DNA of 64,000 bases from Canna indica (lineage: Eukaryota > Streptophyta > Magnoliopsida > Zingiberales > Cannaceae), in NCBI GenBank assembly GCA_034359265.1, contig CP136891.1, positions 58,876,001 to 58,940,000 on the forward strand, written 5' to 3'. The number at the start of each line of letters is the position of its first letter. Position 1 is the stretch's first letter. Shown piece after piece: positions 44,839 to 56,475 of the stretch. The notes beneath the pieces are model-generated. The model was given only the letters and a program-made list of their open reading frames with translations. It was not told the DNA's origin and did not search any database. The position numbers and the translations under genes are program-made.

Positions 44839-47654
44839 GATGATGACAAACATCCTAAAGAAAATATATATATTAAAACATAGAGGATATCAACTAAGGG
44901 ATTTCTCCCCCTATCAATATGCATATCTATATTATAGAACTCCCCCTATCTATATGCATGAATTTCCTATATTTTCCTCTCCCCTTTACCTATAATTTTC
45001 TTCCCCTTTTACCTATACTTTTCTCCCCCTTTTGACATCAATCAAAAAGGGCAAAAAATGTCAATCTAATCAAAGGGATGAAAAAAATAAAATAAAATCA
45101 TGAAACATAACAATCTCAACCAAAGGGATGGAAAACAAATATTTGATATGAAACAAGATCATACATGATAGAAAAGAGTGATAGGTACAATTCAAAACTA
45201 AATCATGTATGCACTCAAATAAGAATATTTTCATGAATATTGTTTCTTTTTCATGACATTTTTTATTTCATTCAAACTTTCAAAATATCAAGATATGGTC
45301 ATTTAAATCATGTATATCAAGTTTGAAACTAATGTCATTTGATCCAAATATGAACTTAGCATGTTTTCATTTGAAATAAGCATGAAAACATGAAAATGCT
45401 AAGTATTATGTTTTTGCTATCTACTCATGTTTCCTCAAACTTAGGCATCTAGACATCAAACATGAGGAAATCTAAGTCCATGAATCAAGTTTGGGCTTAA
45501 AATGAAATTTTTAAGTCACTTTGTTGACTTAGGTTAACCTATACTTCAATTTTTCAAAAATTAAACTTTTCAAAATCATATCTTTAACAAATTTTTTTTA
45601 AAACAATTTTTTTTTTGGACGAAAATTTTTAATACCAATTATTGAATGGTCATTTGAAATGTATGTATCAAGTCCATTTCTCATCCTATATTGATTCTAA
45701 TCAAAAGCTTATTTCTAGGTATCATTCAAGATATCAAAATCATTCCTAGAAATAATTTTACTCAAGAAATTGTGTGAGTGATATTAGAAATGGAATCCAA
45801 ATGGTATACATGAGTTTTCATTTGAAGTTTTTGAGGAAAAATCAAAGTATCGGAAAGATTGATATTTCAAGAATGATGATACTTCGTGTTTTTGAAATCA
45901 AACTTTAAAATTTCATTTTAAATCAGATTCTTAATGAAACTTTTTGAAATTTTTACTGATAAAACTAGATTTTTCAGTGAATGTGTAGTTTCAAGAATCA
46001 TCTAAAAATGATTTTTCTACATTTTTCTAGAAATAACTGAAAATGCTCAATTTTCAATGGCATTTCTGTAATTTTTAATTATTTTCAAAGCTTGTTCAAT
46101 TTTCATTCAAACTTTCATGACACCACATGATGGTCATGTAAAGAGTATATGTCAAGTTTGGAATGAAAATTATGTCCTTAAGTCATGATATCAACCTAGC
46201 ATGGTTTCATTCAAAACTAAACTAGTTTTTATGAAACTTGCTAAGTTTCAATCTTATCGTTTACTCATGATTTTTCAAACTTAAACCTATGGATAACTAA
46301 CATGAGTAAATCTACACATGTTCCTAAAAGATGGATTGAAAATGAGACCTTTAAGTCAACTTGTTGACTTGGGTCAACTTAGTTCAAAAGAGGTTTTCAT
46401 GAAACCACCTCTGTGTTATTTTGTCCACATCTATATGAATTTTTCATTCTAAGTGCATGGAAACATATCATACCTATTCCTAAATATGTTTATGAAGTTT
46501 GGACTTAAAATAAAGTGTCCAAGTCGATTTGTTGACTTGGGTCAAACTTTTTCAAGCTTAAGTCCTCTAAAGTGTTATAGTTATCACATTGTTCATCTAG
46601 ACATGAATTTTCAATTTTAAATCCCTAGACTTATGTGATAAGTGTATCTAAACATGTTTGTTTGATGTTTACTCAAAATGAGGTCTCTAATAAGAAATTT
46701 GAAACTAGTCCAATTTCATTAAATATTAATATCATGAAATTGCCTACTCATGAACATTTAAATATTTATCATGCAAAATCAATCATGAGTATATAGAGAC
46801 ATCATTAAAGCATGAGTATTCAAGAAGTATATTAAGTTTTTTTTAAAAAAAACAGATTCATACCTCTTTCAATAGATATTTGCCAAACTTATCATTTACT
46901 TTTCACTTTTCTTCATGATAGTATAGCTTTCCTATGTTTACTACTTTCTTAACTTGCAAGTAGACTTCATTAGTATCATAATAAAATCATATACCAACTT
47001 AGCAAACTAACATACTAAATAGCAAGAGTTCAATGCAAAGTTTCATTTTAAAAGTCTTAACCTATGCTAGATAGTAAAGATTCATTTTTAAGGAGGATAT
47101 CATGATATCAAAATGAATCTAAGGGATCTTAAGATGTGAAACATTTGAAGAATAAGGTCCCTAAACATGTTTAACTAGTTTGGTCTTAAAGGAATGTCTC
47201 TAATAGTAAGTATCAACCTAGAGCAAGTTTCATTTGATGAAATTTGCCTAAGTGCTAATATTCTACCTACTCATGAAAATTTAAGGGTTTAACATGCAAA
47301 TCAAATCATGAGTATAGAGACATAATTTAAGCTTAATCATTGAGGTATAACACTAAGATTTTGAATTTATCGAAGTTATATCTTATTCATGAAAATTTAG
47401 CCAAACTAATTTTTTCATTCTAATTAGCCTTCCATTTTAACGTTAGATTTAACTTGCATGAAGAAACCATTGGTAACATAATGACATAATTGTTTCAAGC
47501 AAGTTAATCATTCTAGATAGCAAAGAAAGCATCAAAGATTTCATTCAAAATCCAACTTTGCTAAATAGTTCAAAATCCAATTTAAAGATGAAATCGAGTG
47601 ATGTCAATACGAATTTTAAGAGATAACAAATGAAATATAAATAAAAATATGATC
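44839..47654. repeat. Element F non-coding internal region with degenerate ~170-bp units
   Basis: Homologous to 8532-11326 and 21900-24877, with the same recurring TATCAAGTTTGGACTTAAA-like cores and TTGTTGACTTGGGTCAAC motifs. No supported frame. Confidence 0.6.
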
Positions 47655-47772
47655 TCCAACCCTTCCTATTGGTAGAAAACCGAAAGTCACAATTAGCCTA
47701 TGATTTAGAACCGCAAGGTCGCATGAGCTCATTACAGGCTACATAGGTCTCCAAGGAGACCGGGAAATCAAA
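47655..47772 (-). other. Conserved palindromic block downstream of gag, element F
   Basis: Counterpart of 11327-11442 and 24878-24994. It carries GGTCTCC-AA-GGAGACC, a perfect 7-bp hairpin. Confidence 0.5.
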
Positions 47773-47999
47773 ATCAAAAATCATTTCATAAAGGACTCTT
47801 AACAAGAGAAGGGAAAATAACTCAATTTAAACAAGTATCATAACTCCAACTTAAATAAAAACAATCCAAAATAAGGAGATGATAAAAAGTATCCCTGGAT
47901 GCCAATTTCCATACCTATGACATCATGATGGTTTGAAGTTGCAATCCAAAAATGATACTCCATTTAAGTTCATGGTCAACTTCAACTCTTCACTTCTCT

Positions 48000-49462
48000 T
48001 TACCATTGTGTGGTGACTCCCTCTACAAGAGAAGATGAGACTTTTGGTACCCAAATGACTTTGGGTCCTAGGGGGTTAGTGGGCTTAAGTACCCAAAGTG
48101 TCTTCACAACACTTAGGTTCATTTTGAAAGCACAATCATAGATGGCATGCCCATAAACACCACAACAAAAGCAATGTCCATGAAATTCTTTCTTTTTATC
48201 ATTTTTGTAAACATGAGGTTTAAAGTTAGAATGCTTGGCATATGAGGCATGATGAGCATGAGCATTCTTGGATGAAACATTTTTCTTTTTAGGATTTCTA
48301 AAAGATGAGATATGTGATAAACTACTAATTTTCCTATTCAAGAAAATGATCTCATTTTTCAATTCATTTATTAATTTATGTAAGGCTTGCATTTGAGATT
48401 TCATCATACTATTTTCATTTTTGATTTTCATATTTTCTACTTTTAAATTCTCAATCTCAACTTTTGAAATATTTTTCAATTCAATTTTCAAATCATCATT
48501 TTTATTTTTCAAATCAATATTCTCACTTTTTAAGTCCTCAATTTCAATTATCAATTGTGAATTTCTAGTTTTGAAAGCATCAAGACTATCATGGCAATCA
48601 ACACTTGAGGAACTTAGATTTGCCTTTAAATTTTCATTTTCTAATTCTAGAGCTTGCAAATCCTTAGTAAGCCTAGAGTTATACTTTTTAATTTTTTTCA
48701 TTTCTTTACTCTTTTTCAAAAGCATGACACACATACTTTGACATTCTTGTACTAATTCTTCATATGACATTTTGATTGAATGTGAAGAACTAACATCACT
48801 ATCATATGCTATATCTTCATCATGACTAAAAGTGGAATATTGTACCTCATCATGGATACCCATGAGGCAAACCTTGGATGTGCTTTCATAGTCATGACAA
48901 GAGGATGCTTCTTGTGATTTGGAGGTGGATGTTGAAGCACTTGTCCTCCTTTTGGCATTCTTCTTCGATAAAGGACAATTCTTCTTAATGTGCCCCGTTT
49001 CCTTGCACAAGTAGCATATCACCTTTTTTTTCGGCTTTTTGATTTGCTTCTTTGACTAGAAGCACTAAGATCATCAAAACCGAGGTTAGTACTAGGGGGA
49101 TGACCATTGTCATCACCACCCTCAACGAAAGTATTAAGCTCTTCGGTTTTAGCATAATCATATAACATAATTAATGTTTCCCATATATCAAAAGCCGAAG
49201 TGCAATGCATAACTTTTTCAAAGATGCTATTAGGTAAGGTACAAAAAATACTATACATAACATCTCCATTAAATTGAAATATTTTCTTATCATGTTCACT
49301 CCAATCATGCATGTCAATCTTAGGTTCAATGTATTCTAATTTGATCATGTTATAAACATCAAAACCTCTAGTCTTTAAGTAGGTATACATTCTAGACTTT
49401 CAAAGACCAAAGTTCGATTCATCGAACCTAGGAGATGAAGACACTACTGACTCTAGAGCCAT
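48000..49462 (-). pseudogene. Gag of element F (copia-type, two CCHC knuckles), disrupted
   Basis: Starts MALESVVSSSPRFDESNFGL at 49462; the next codon is TGA where B has Trp, the same lesion as in A. Met resumes four codons later (MYTYLKTRGFDVYNMIKLEY). After the UBN2-type domain a frameshift in a T run near 49025 separates it from the part with knuckle CYLCKETGHIKKNC, the longest intact coiled coil of the three copies (about residues 60-230 of that frame) and second knuckle CFCCGVYGHAIYDC, then TNPLGPKVIWVPK and a stop near 48000. No protease follows. Confidence 0.87.
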
Positions 49463-49516
49463 TTCAAGATCGAGACAAGGTGTAGACGAGATGGTGAAAT
49501 CTCAAGCTACGAACCC

Positions 49517-49528
49517 GCTTTAATACCA
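49517..49528 (-). other. Degenerate primer-binding site of element F
   Basis: Minus strand TGGTATTAAAGC, two transitions from TGGTATCAGAGC. Confidence 0.8.
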
Positions 49529-49530
49529 AA

Positions 49531-50984
49531 TGTAGTAGAAATATATGACAACACTAGAGGGGGGGGGGGGGTGAATAGTGTGTTAACTAAATTAATTAGC
49601 CTAAATTCTGATTTTAATTGTTTCTTGATTAGTTTAGGCATGATGCAATTTTACGATCAAATGCGGAAGCAAGATATAACAATTAACACAGACAACAATA
49701 GATAACAATGCTAACACATATATTTATAGTGGTTCGGCCCCAATGCCTACTCCACTACCTAAGCACCCCGCTTAGGATTTCCAAACAAAGTTTACTAGAT
49801 TAAATATTGTTTCCCTTACAACGAGGACTTTTTACCGAAAAGTCTTCGCTCTCAAACCGAAAGCATTTTCACACCCGGAAGTATCCCGTCTTCCTACCGA
49901 GAGCACTTTCCCACCTCAACCCTAAGGGACAACTTGACTAATCTTAGTAACAACTAATTTTTACACAAGTGGCTTTGCACCTTCACAACAAGGTAACCAC
50001 TTCCAAATTCAAGACCTAACAATCCTAGGTCTGTCACACGCAAATTCGAATAAAAGATGTTAAAATAATAATAAAAATACAATCAAAAGAGCTAAGAATA
50101 AAACCAAGAATAAAAGCTCTTTTCCAAGCCTTGGAACCTCCGACTCGCCAGAAGATAGATCTTGAATCAATTCCCGAGTCGAGCCCAGCGTGTGCGCTTG
50201 AAGAAGATGTCCGCGGAAAGAAACAGAGCGCAAGCAGTTGATCTTTTGGAAGACTTAGATCTCTCTTTTTGATGCTCAATAATATCTATAAACGTGAGAG
50301 GGTTACTGGAGAAAGAGATTAGAAGAGAGTATTTATAATCCCCACCTGAAACAGGCCATCAACGAGCATAAATTTTACCGTTACAGACGCCCGGTCGATG
50401 GTCTGGTCGATCGTCGGTCGATAGATCGACCGACCGACCGCTGGCTTACTGCGAGATTTTTACACTGATCAGTCGATCGACGAGTCGATCGGTTGACGGA
50501 AAGCCAGCTATTACGTGCCATTCGGTCGACCGACGGGTCGATCCACTGTCGCGTGATTCGGCGATCCCGAATCCGGTCGATCGAATCAGTGATGTCGAGG
50601 TCTGTGACTCGCGCTTTGCACTCCGGTCGATTGACCACCCGGTCGATCGAACCAAGGTTGAATGTGATTTCTTCAGCCTTCTTCCGCGCTTGATTTTCGG
50701 GTTCGGACTTTCAACGACCATCAACTTGGAAAGCTTTCATGTGATCTTTGAGCCCGTCTAATACGTTTTTGGTGCACACGTCGATCTTCGAGAAGTTTTC
50801 GCGACGAACCTGAGCGCGACGATCAATGTCCTTCCGATTTTCCGATTTCTTCCGATTTATTCGATCGAGGATATCGAACGCTAATCAATATGGAACCTGA
50901 AAGATTTCTCAATAAAATATTAATTTCATGTTAGTTATCATCAAAATCGAGATTAATACCAATATTGAAAACCTAAAGCCAACA
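49531..50984 (-). repeat. Element F 5' LTR
   Basis: 1,454 bp, about 120 bp shorter than its partner because part of the palindrome array is missing. Minus-strand TATAAATA at 50330-50337. A G13 run at 49559-49571 sits in the GGGGTGAATAGTG motif. Confidence 0.9.
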
Positions 50985-51297
50985 GCTCCTCCATCCCACT
51001 TCGATCTCGGAGCCCCGCCAACTTTACCCTAGAATGGTGGAAGGATGCAAAGTCCCATATTGGTGCAACTTCGCCTACCTTCTTGAAGTGCTGCTCTATT
51101 CAATGGAGTATATGGAATACCCAAAATAAATGCCTATCGAAGGCCATTCCCCAGATCCAACGTCCATAATTGAAGTAGCCCTATCAATGCTAATTTAATA
51201 GCTGTTATTTTCCACTATGTGTTTCCAAGTTGTACCCCAACCTTGACTGATATCATTCTATGAATGAACATGCTACCCTTGACAACAACAAAAAAAT
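50985..51297 (+). pseudogene. LINE G ORF2 C-terminus and 3' end
   Basis: Continues from 43248: LEWWKDAKSHIGATSPTFLK, CCSIQWSIWNTQNKC, the usual L1 C-terminus, with stop near 51160. An A-rich CAACAACAAAAAAA at 51283-51296 may be the poly(A) end. Confidence 0.75.
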
Positions 51298-51526
51298 GTC
51301 ATATCATCCTAAAAAGATACACATGGCCAATCAGAACATGATTATGGAGTAAACTTATGCACTCCTGTCCAAGGAGTTGCATCTCACACTTGTTGCAATG
51401 CTACCCTTGACAACAACAAAAAAATGTCATATCATCCTAAAAGGATACACATGGCCAATCAGAACATGATTATGGAGTAACCTTATGCACTCCTGTCCAA
51501 GGAGTTGCATCTCACACTTGTTGCAA
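51271..51526 (+). repeat. Near-identical 128-bp tandem duplication
   Basis: TGCTACCCTTGACAACAAC begins at 51271 and 51399. I see only two differences between the copies (AAAAAGAT/AAAAGGAT and TAAACTT/TAACCTT). The unit spans the presumed LINE G poly(A) end and its flank. Confidence 0.9.
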
Positions 51527-51759
51527 TGAGCACATGTCTCCCAACCGCTGAGGAAGATTATGAGTGGCGACATCCAAATGATTCGTTAATATCTTAAAAT
51601 TTAGGCTCCTCAACTGTAGTCCATCCCTAAATTTTAGGTGATGAAAAATTTCCTTTCTTCACTCCTTAAATTTAGGCTCCTCAAATTTAGGGGTTGAGGA
51701 ATCTTATAGCCATTGATTTAAGGAATCTTTCCTTATATCCATGGTCAAGAAATGTGATG
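51527..51759. other. Unassigned sequence with AAATTTAGG repeats
   Basis: Holds several direct and inverted copies of TTTAGGCTCCTCAA/TTGAGGA (51600-51690), possibly a small inverted-repeat element. No gene. Confidence 0.4.
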
Positions 51760-52383
51760 ACGGTTTGGTATAGCCAAATTCAAAAATTATCCCGATAAAT
51801 TTCGTTACAAGAAAAACCTATATGAGTGACCCATTGAGCCCCATACTAAGCTGGTAGTGGGTTTTCCCCATGCGAGTGCATTTATTCGATATAATGCCTT
51901 TTATTCGAATTAATTTCATCGATCCTCATTAAACTCTATAATGAGATCGGCCAGATCAACTCTTGATTGACTTTTGACCCACAAGTCAAAATTGACGTCT
52001 AACAACGTGTCATGACTTCCTAGATAATGTGGAGTTTAATCAAGCATGATCGAACGCCATTCGGTGATTAGTTCACGTGTAATTAAATCTTTCAGTTTAT
52101 ACAATGTCCCAAATCAAGCTAGGGTATTGAAGAAATGTTAAACCATAATACTTGTTCATATGTAATTGATTTCCCGAATTATTATCTCAATGAAACATTA
52201 GAAACGTACTCCTTTCTAATTTTCATATCTACTATGGTAAGAGATTTTCCAAGACGATACTCACAAGAGAACATAGGACATTCTCTCATCTTACTAGGAG
52301 TAACCAATTCTCTATTGATTACTCACCCACTTCCATGAAGACCTCATTATGTCCAGAATACCCGACACATGTCTCAAAGAGTC
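51760..52383 (-). mobile_element. Possible LTR of copia element H
   Basis: Non-coding block left of the H polymerase remnant, in the position expected for its 3' LTR. No partner is in the window, so the call rests on position only. Confidence 0.3.
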
Positions 52384-54152
52384 ATGCTACGGAGTAGGAG
52401 TCTTGTAGTCTTCTTCCTTATTGTTTTCCTATCGTCTTCCCCATTTCTTCATTCATCGGCACCATCAACTACAAGAGGAGTTGGAGCAAGTAGAACCGGC
52501 GGATGCTCGGGTGAGATGAAGAGGAAGGAGGCGGAGGTGGATCGGAAGGGGTGTGGCGGTCGCGGCAGTTGTGCTACTGCCCGTGATGTCGGACCTAGCA
52601 GTTGCTACTGCAGGGGAGGCCGTCGTGGCCTCCCAGCCTTGATCTGGCGCCTCGTCGGCACCGAGGGCCGCGGGAGAGACCGGCGAGACCGGCGGGGTGG
52701 TCGTCGGCAGACGGGAGGGAGGGTCGACCGGCGTGGGTTCGAGTGGAGCAAGGGAGGGCGGCATCGGGAGCAGGAGACGAGTGAGGGAGGGAGAGATTTA
52801 TTTAATTTAATAAATAGGTTAATTAAGAACAGCCGTATCTCATGAAATGAGGTTAATTTATGGAATATTAGAGTATTTTCGGATTTGATCGTAGGATCAT
52901 CGAATCGAGTCGAGGTGAATATCAAAGTTGTAGGTTTTCGCATTCTAAAGGTGATGGTGGTGTCAAATTTCTGATAGGAGGTCATTTGATAGGTCTTTTC
53001 TATGTTTCGGTGTTATTTGGTAGATGAGAGTTAATTAATTCAGTTGATAAATAATTAAATAATATAGAATAGTGGTATTCTATGTTAGGTGGTGATTTAA
53101 AGTATAAATAGTTGTGTTGGATGTGAGTTGACTCTTGTTGTAGCCGATGAATGTTGAATGAGTAAATTGACGATTTTACCATTGCCTCTATTTGCTTGAT
53201 TTGCTTATGAAATTCGTTGATCTCCTGTTGCATTATTTTGTTGAACATGTCATGTTGATAATTGCATGAGTCTGATTTAGTTGTTATTTATTGATGGTTA
53301 CTTGAGCATGATATTATGCTAGGCATTGTGCACATTGTAGAATTAGCGTTGTCATAAGTTATATTTGCTAGCATGAATTATTTGGTTGCATCTGCAGTTG
53401 ATAGTTGTTGTAGCATTTATTATTGTTAGCATCGTAGATCGATTGTGATTGTCATGTGGTGAGATTGAGTTGTCATGTTGCATTGTTGATCTTTTGTTGG
53501 GAGGAGGCCCTGGACACTGTTGATTTATTGCTCGAGGTGTAGGGCAAGTGACACTGGTGATCACTAAATATCCACATAGGTTCTTGTGCGGCGTCGCAGT
53601 GTAAGACGTCGGCGGACTATCTTTTAGATAGTCGCATCTCCAGCTGGAGCGGGCTTGAGGTGCCACTCTTGAGGTGCGAGAGTGCGGGGGAAACCCACTT
53701 GTCCACTACGCTCTTGATTGGTATGAGTTGCAATAGTTGATAGGTGAACATGTGTCTTGTTGTTGTTGACATGTTGCATTCTATTGCAGAGTCGTGTATT
53801 ATTGCATTTGGCAATATCATCGCATCATGATTGTTATCCTTATTGTTGACATATTGATACTCCTACTCAGCTTTCCGCTGATGTTGTTTGTTGTTGCTTC
53901 AGATTTGCAGGTATGTTGGTAGTTGAAGTTGGGTAGCTATAGTCCTAGAGAAGGAGACGTCATCTGCTGCCTAGTTATTTTCTTAGCTATTAGTAGATTG
54001 ATGTTGAACATTTGTTTAGAGAACTCCTTATTGAAAATAATATTTTAGTTATTATTATTGAGATTTTCTGGTGTATCTTGTGGTTTAGTTGTAGGTTGCG
54101 CTCCCCTAGGTGAGGTCCCTTCTCTAGGGATAAACTTAGGCGGAGCGTAACA
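52384..54152 (+). mobile_element. Probable Ty3/gypsy solo LTR, plus orientation
   Basis: A block that ends GGCGGAGCGTAACA, carries TATAAATAG at 53103-53111, a GC-rich purine-biased stretch (52460-52790) and a GTAAGACGTCGGCGG / GAGGTGCGAGAGTGCG segment of the kind found in plant gypsy LTRs. It interrupts the RNase H end of copia H just after the FDRHL codons. Flanking ACACA and ATACA could be an imperfect target duplication, placing the left end at the TGTCTC at 52374-52384. No internal gypsy sequence is present. Confidence 0.5.
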
Positions 54153-55263
54153 ATACAAGTGGCGATCAAACTGTTGTTGTGGTAATAGTTTAGTAACAAT
54201 TTTGTTTTCTATGTTTACTCCCTCGATATAGACATCACCTATACCAACGGATTCACGAGTGAGGTGATACCACCTGAGAATATGCTTCGATTTATGATGA
54301 GATATTGGTTCCTTAGCTTGAGCAACAACCCCACTATTGTCACAATATATGGGCACTGGATCAACAATCTCAGGAACAACTCCTAGTTGTGCAATGTATT
54401 CATCTTTGGTCATTGAATCGGCTACAATACCATGCTTGGAACTCTTCCAACTCACTACACCACCATTTAGGATAAACACAAACCCCGAAATGGATTTACT
54501 ATCATATGGATTAGATTGGAAGCTGTAGTAGGTAGAAACCTCCATTTTTAACTCATATCCATCATATATCAGGAAAATATCTCTAGTCCTTCTCAAGTAC
54601 TTGAGAATATTCTTTATGACTTTTCAATGTTCTTCTCCTGGGTCTACTTGAAAACTACTTGCCACCCCCCTAGGCCATAAGCTACATCACGTCTAGTGCA
54701 AAACATTGCATACATGATGGGACCCACTGCATAAGGATATGGGATCTCATTCATTCTTTTTCTCTCCTCATGGGTAGTTGGGGACATTTTTGTGGAGAGA
54801 TGGATGCAATGACCCATAAGGAAGTAACCTATTTTATTGTCTTCCATGTTAAACCTCTTTAACACTATATCATATATCTGGATTTGGATAGCCCAAGCAT
54901 CCTTTTAGACCTATCACTATAGATTTTTATACTGAGTACATAGGATGTCTTTCCCAGATCTTTCATTGAGAAGTTTTTGGATAGCAAAGCCTTGACCCGC
55001 TGCAACATAGGTATGTCATTCTCAATGAGTAATATGTTATCCACATATAACACTAGGAAGACGACATCACTCCCATTAACCTTCTTGTATACACAAGGTT
55101 CATCCTCATTTTTTATAAAGTCAAACCCTCTGACTGTCTCAACAAAACGGATGTTCTAACTCCACGAGGCTTCGTTTAATCCATAAATGGATCTTTACAA
55201 CTTGAATGCCTTGTTTGGTCCTACCGAGGACAAGAAGCTCTCTCACTGTGCCATATAGACTTC
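54153..55263 (-). pseudogene. Element H copia: RT C-terminal half and RNase H
   Basis: Minus strand reads VFLVLYVDNILLIENDIP (the YVDD box is YVDN), FSMKDLGKTSYVLSIKIY, YPYAVGPIMYAMFCTRRDVAY, then RNase H (SISGFVFILNGGVVSWKSSK, DPVPIYCDNSGVVAQAKEP, SKHILRWYHLTRE, FDRHL). Stops and shifts are frequent. A catalytic Asp is lost, so it is dead. Its other half is 56476-56783. Confidence 0.88.
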
Positions 55264-56475
55264 TGAAAGCACTTAAGCACAGTAGAGGAGGGGGGTGAAT
55301 AGTGTGAATCTAGCTAGGATGATTTACTTCAAGTGCAATTTTAAACCAAAGTTTATCCCAATTTCAACCTTTTCAATATACTACGAAGAAAGTGTATTTC
55401 AAGTAGGCTTAGTGAATGAGAACAATTTAGATGGCAAATTGAAACACCACAAGAGCAATGCTAACAATGAGATTTTAGAGTGGTTCAGGAACCTTTTCCT
55501 ACTCCACTACCTTGGTTCACCACCAAGGATTTCAAACAATTCACTTACATTAAATTTATTTTTCCTACAATGAGGGTGAACCAAGGACTTACCTCTTTAC
55601 ACTTAAGAGTGCCTCCACCTCAATCCTAAGGAAACAACCAAATTTAAACCTTGGTGTGTCACCCACACTTTCTTACAAACACAAGTAAACAATCAAGTGA
55701 AATAACAAGAAAAACAATGAGTAAAACAACAAGAGAAGCTATAGAAATGTTCTAACACTTGTGAAGCTTTCCCTTGCTGCCTCCTAGAGCTCCAAAGCCT
55801 TAAATTGATGTCTCCAACAAGTTTTGAAGGCTTGAGAGTTGAATGAAGGATTGAAGAGTGGAAATAAATACTAGGGCAAGAAATCTTTCTCTCTTAGGCT
55901 CAAAAATTCAAATATATCATCAATGAACAGTAAGTAACCTGATTAGGAAGGGAGTTTGTGGTGTATTTATAGAGTTGGTATTCGGGTATGGGAAAAAGGG
56001 TTATTCAATGGTTAAAAAAAGATCTGTTGGACTCGTCAATCGATCTTTGATTGATGGTCGGTCGATCGACCTTCGACCGGACGTCAACTGAAACCTTACT
56101 AGAAATTATAGACCATGTTCAATCGTTGGTCGGTCGATCGACTATTCGGCCGAACATGCGACCGATAACCAATAATGGTTGGTTTCTAACTTTTCAACTC
56201 AGCTAGATTTCGGGTTTGGTTTTTGACTTGAAAATTTAATGAGGACATCAAACAAAGGCTATAAAGATATTTACAAATAATTTATAAACCCTAAACTAAA
56301 CCTGATACACTCATCCTCCAAAGTCGACAATTCTTAAAATTTTGCAATTTTTTCGAAGAACTTCGCATGTGTATCATTCATTTAACATGAGACCAAAACT
56401 TCATGAAACCATTAGAAACATGTTTGTTATAATCAAAATTAGGAGTGAAGCCAAGATTGAACCCTTGGGACAACA
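55264..56475 (-). mobile_element. Solo LTR (1,212 bp) of a relative of the A/B/F family, inside element H
   Basis: Starts TGAAAGCACTTAAGC, ends TTGGGACAACA, flanked by ACTTC (55259-55263) and ACTTT (56476-56480), an imperfect target duplication that splits the EEKVYMAQ region of the H RT. It shares with A/B/F the GGGGGGTGAATAGTGTG motif, CCTACTCCACTA plus hairpin (55510-55528), a minus-strand TATAAATA near 55970, and GGTCGATCGACC palindromes (56035-56160), but the rest is too diverged to align by eye. No second LTR or internal sequence remains. Confidence 0.85.
55510..55528 (-). other. R/U5 hairpin with compensatory changes, solo LTR
   Basis: CCTTGGT-TCACC-ACCAAGG: same stem length, loop length and flanks (CCTACTCCACTA before, ATTTC after) as CCTAAGC-ACCCC-GCTTAGG in A/B/F, with different stem bases. 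Confidence 0.6.

Larger units (their letters stand above)
43249..50984 (-). mobile_element. Element F: gag-only LTR retrotransposon inside LINE G
   Basis: Flanked by perfect GCTCC target duplications (43244-43248 and 50985-50989). Minus-strand order: LTR (50984-49531), degenerate primer-binding site, gag, conserved block, non-coding repeats, polypurine tract, LTR (44824-43249). No pol genes. It interrupts LINE G within the region just after the zf-RVT motif; the LINE frame resumes at 50986. Confidence 0.93.

Noticed and set aside
52369..52845. 158-codon Arg/Gly-rich frame
   Set aside because: Lies in the GC-rich, purine-biased part of a probable gypsy LTR; no known domain and low-complexity composition.
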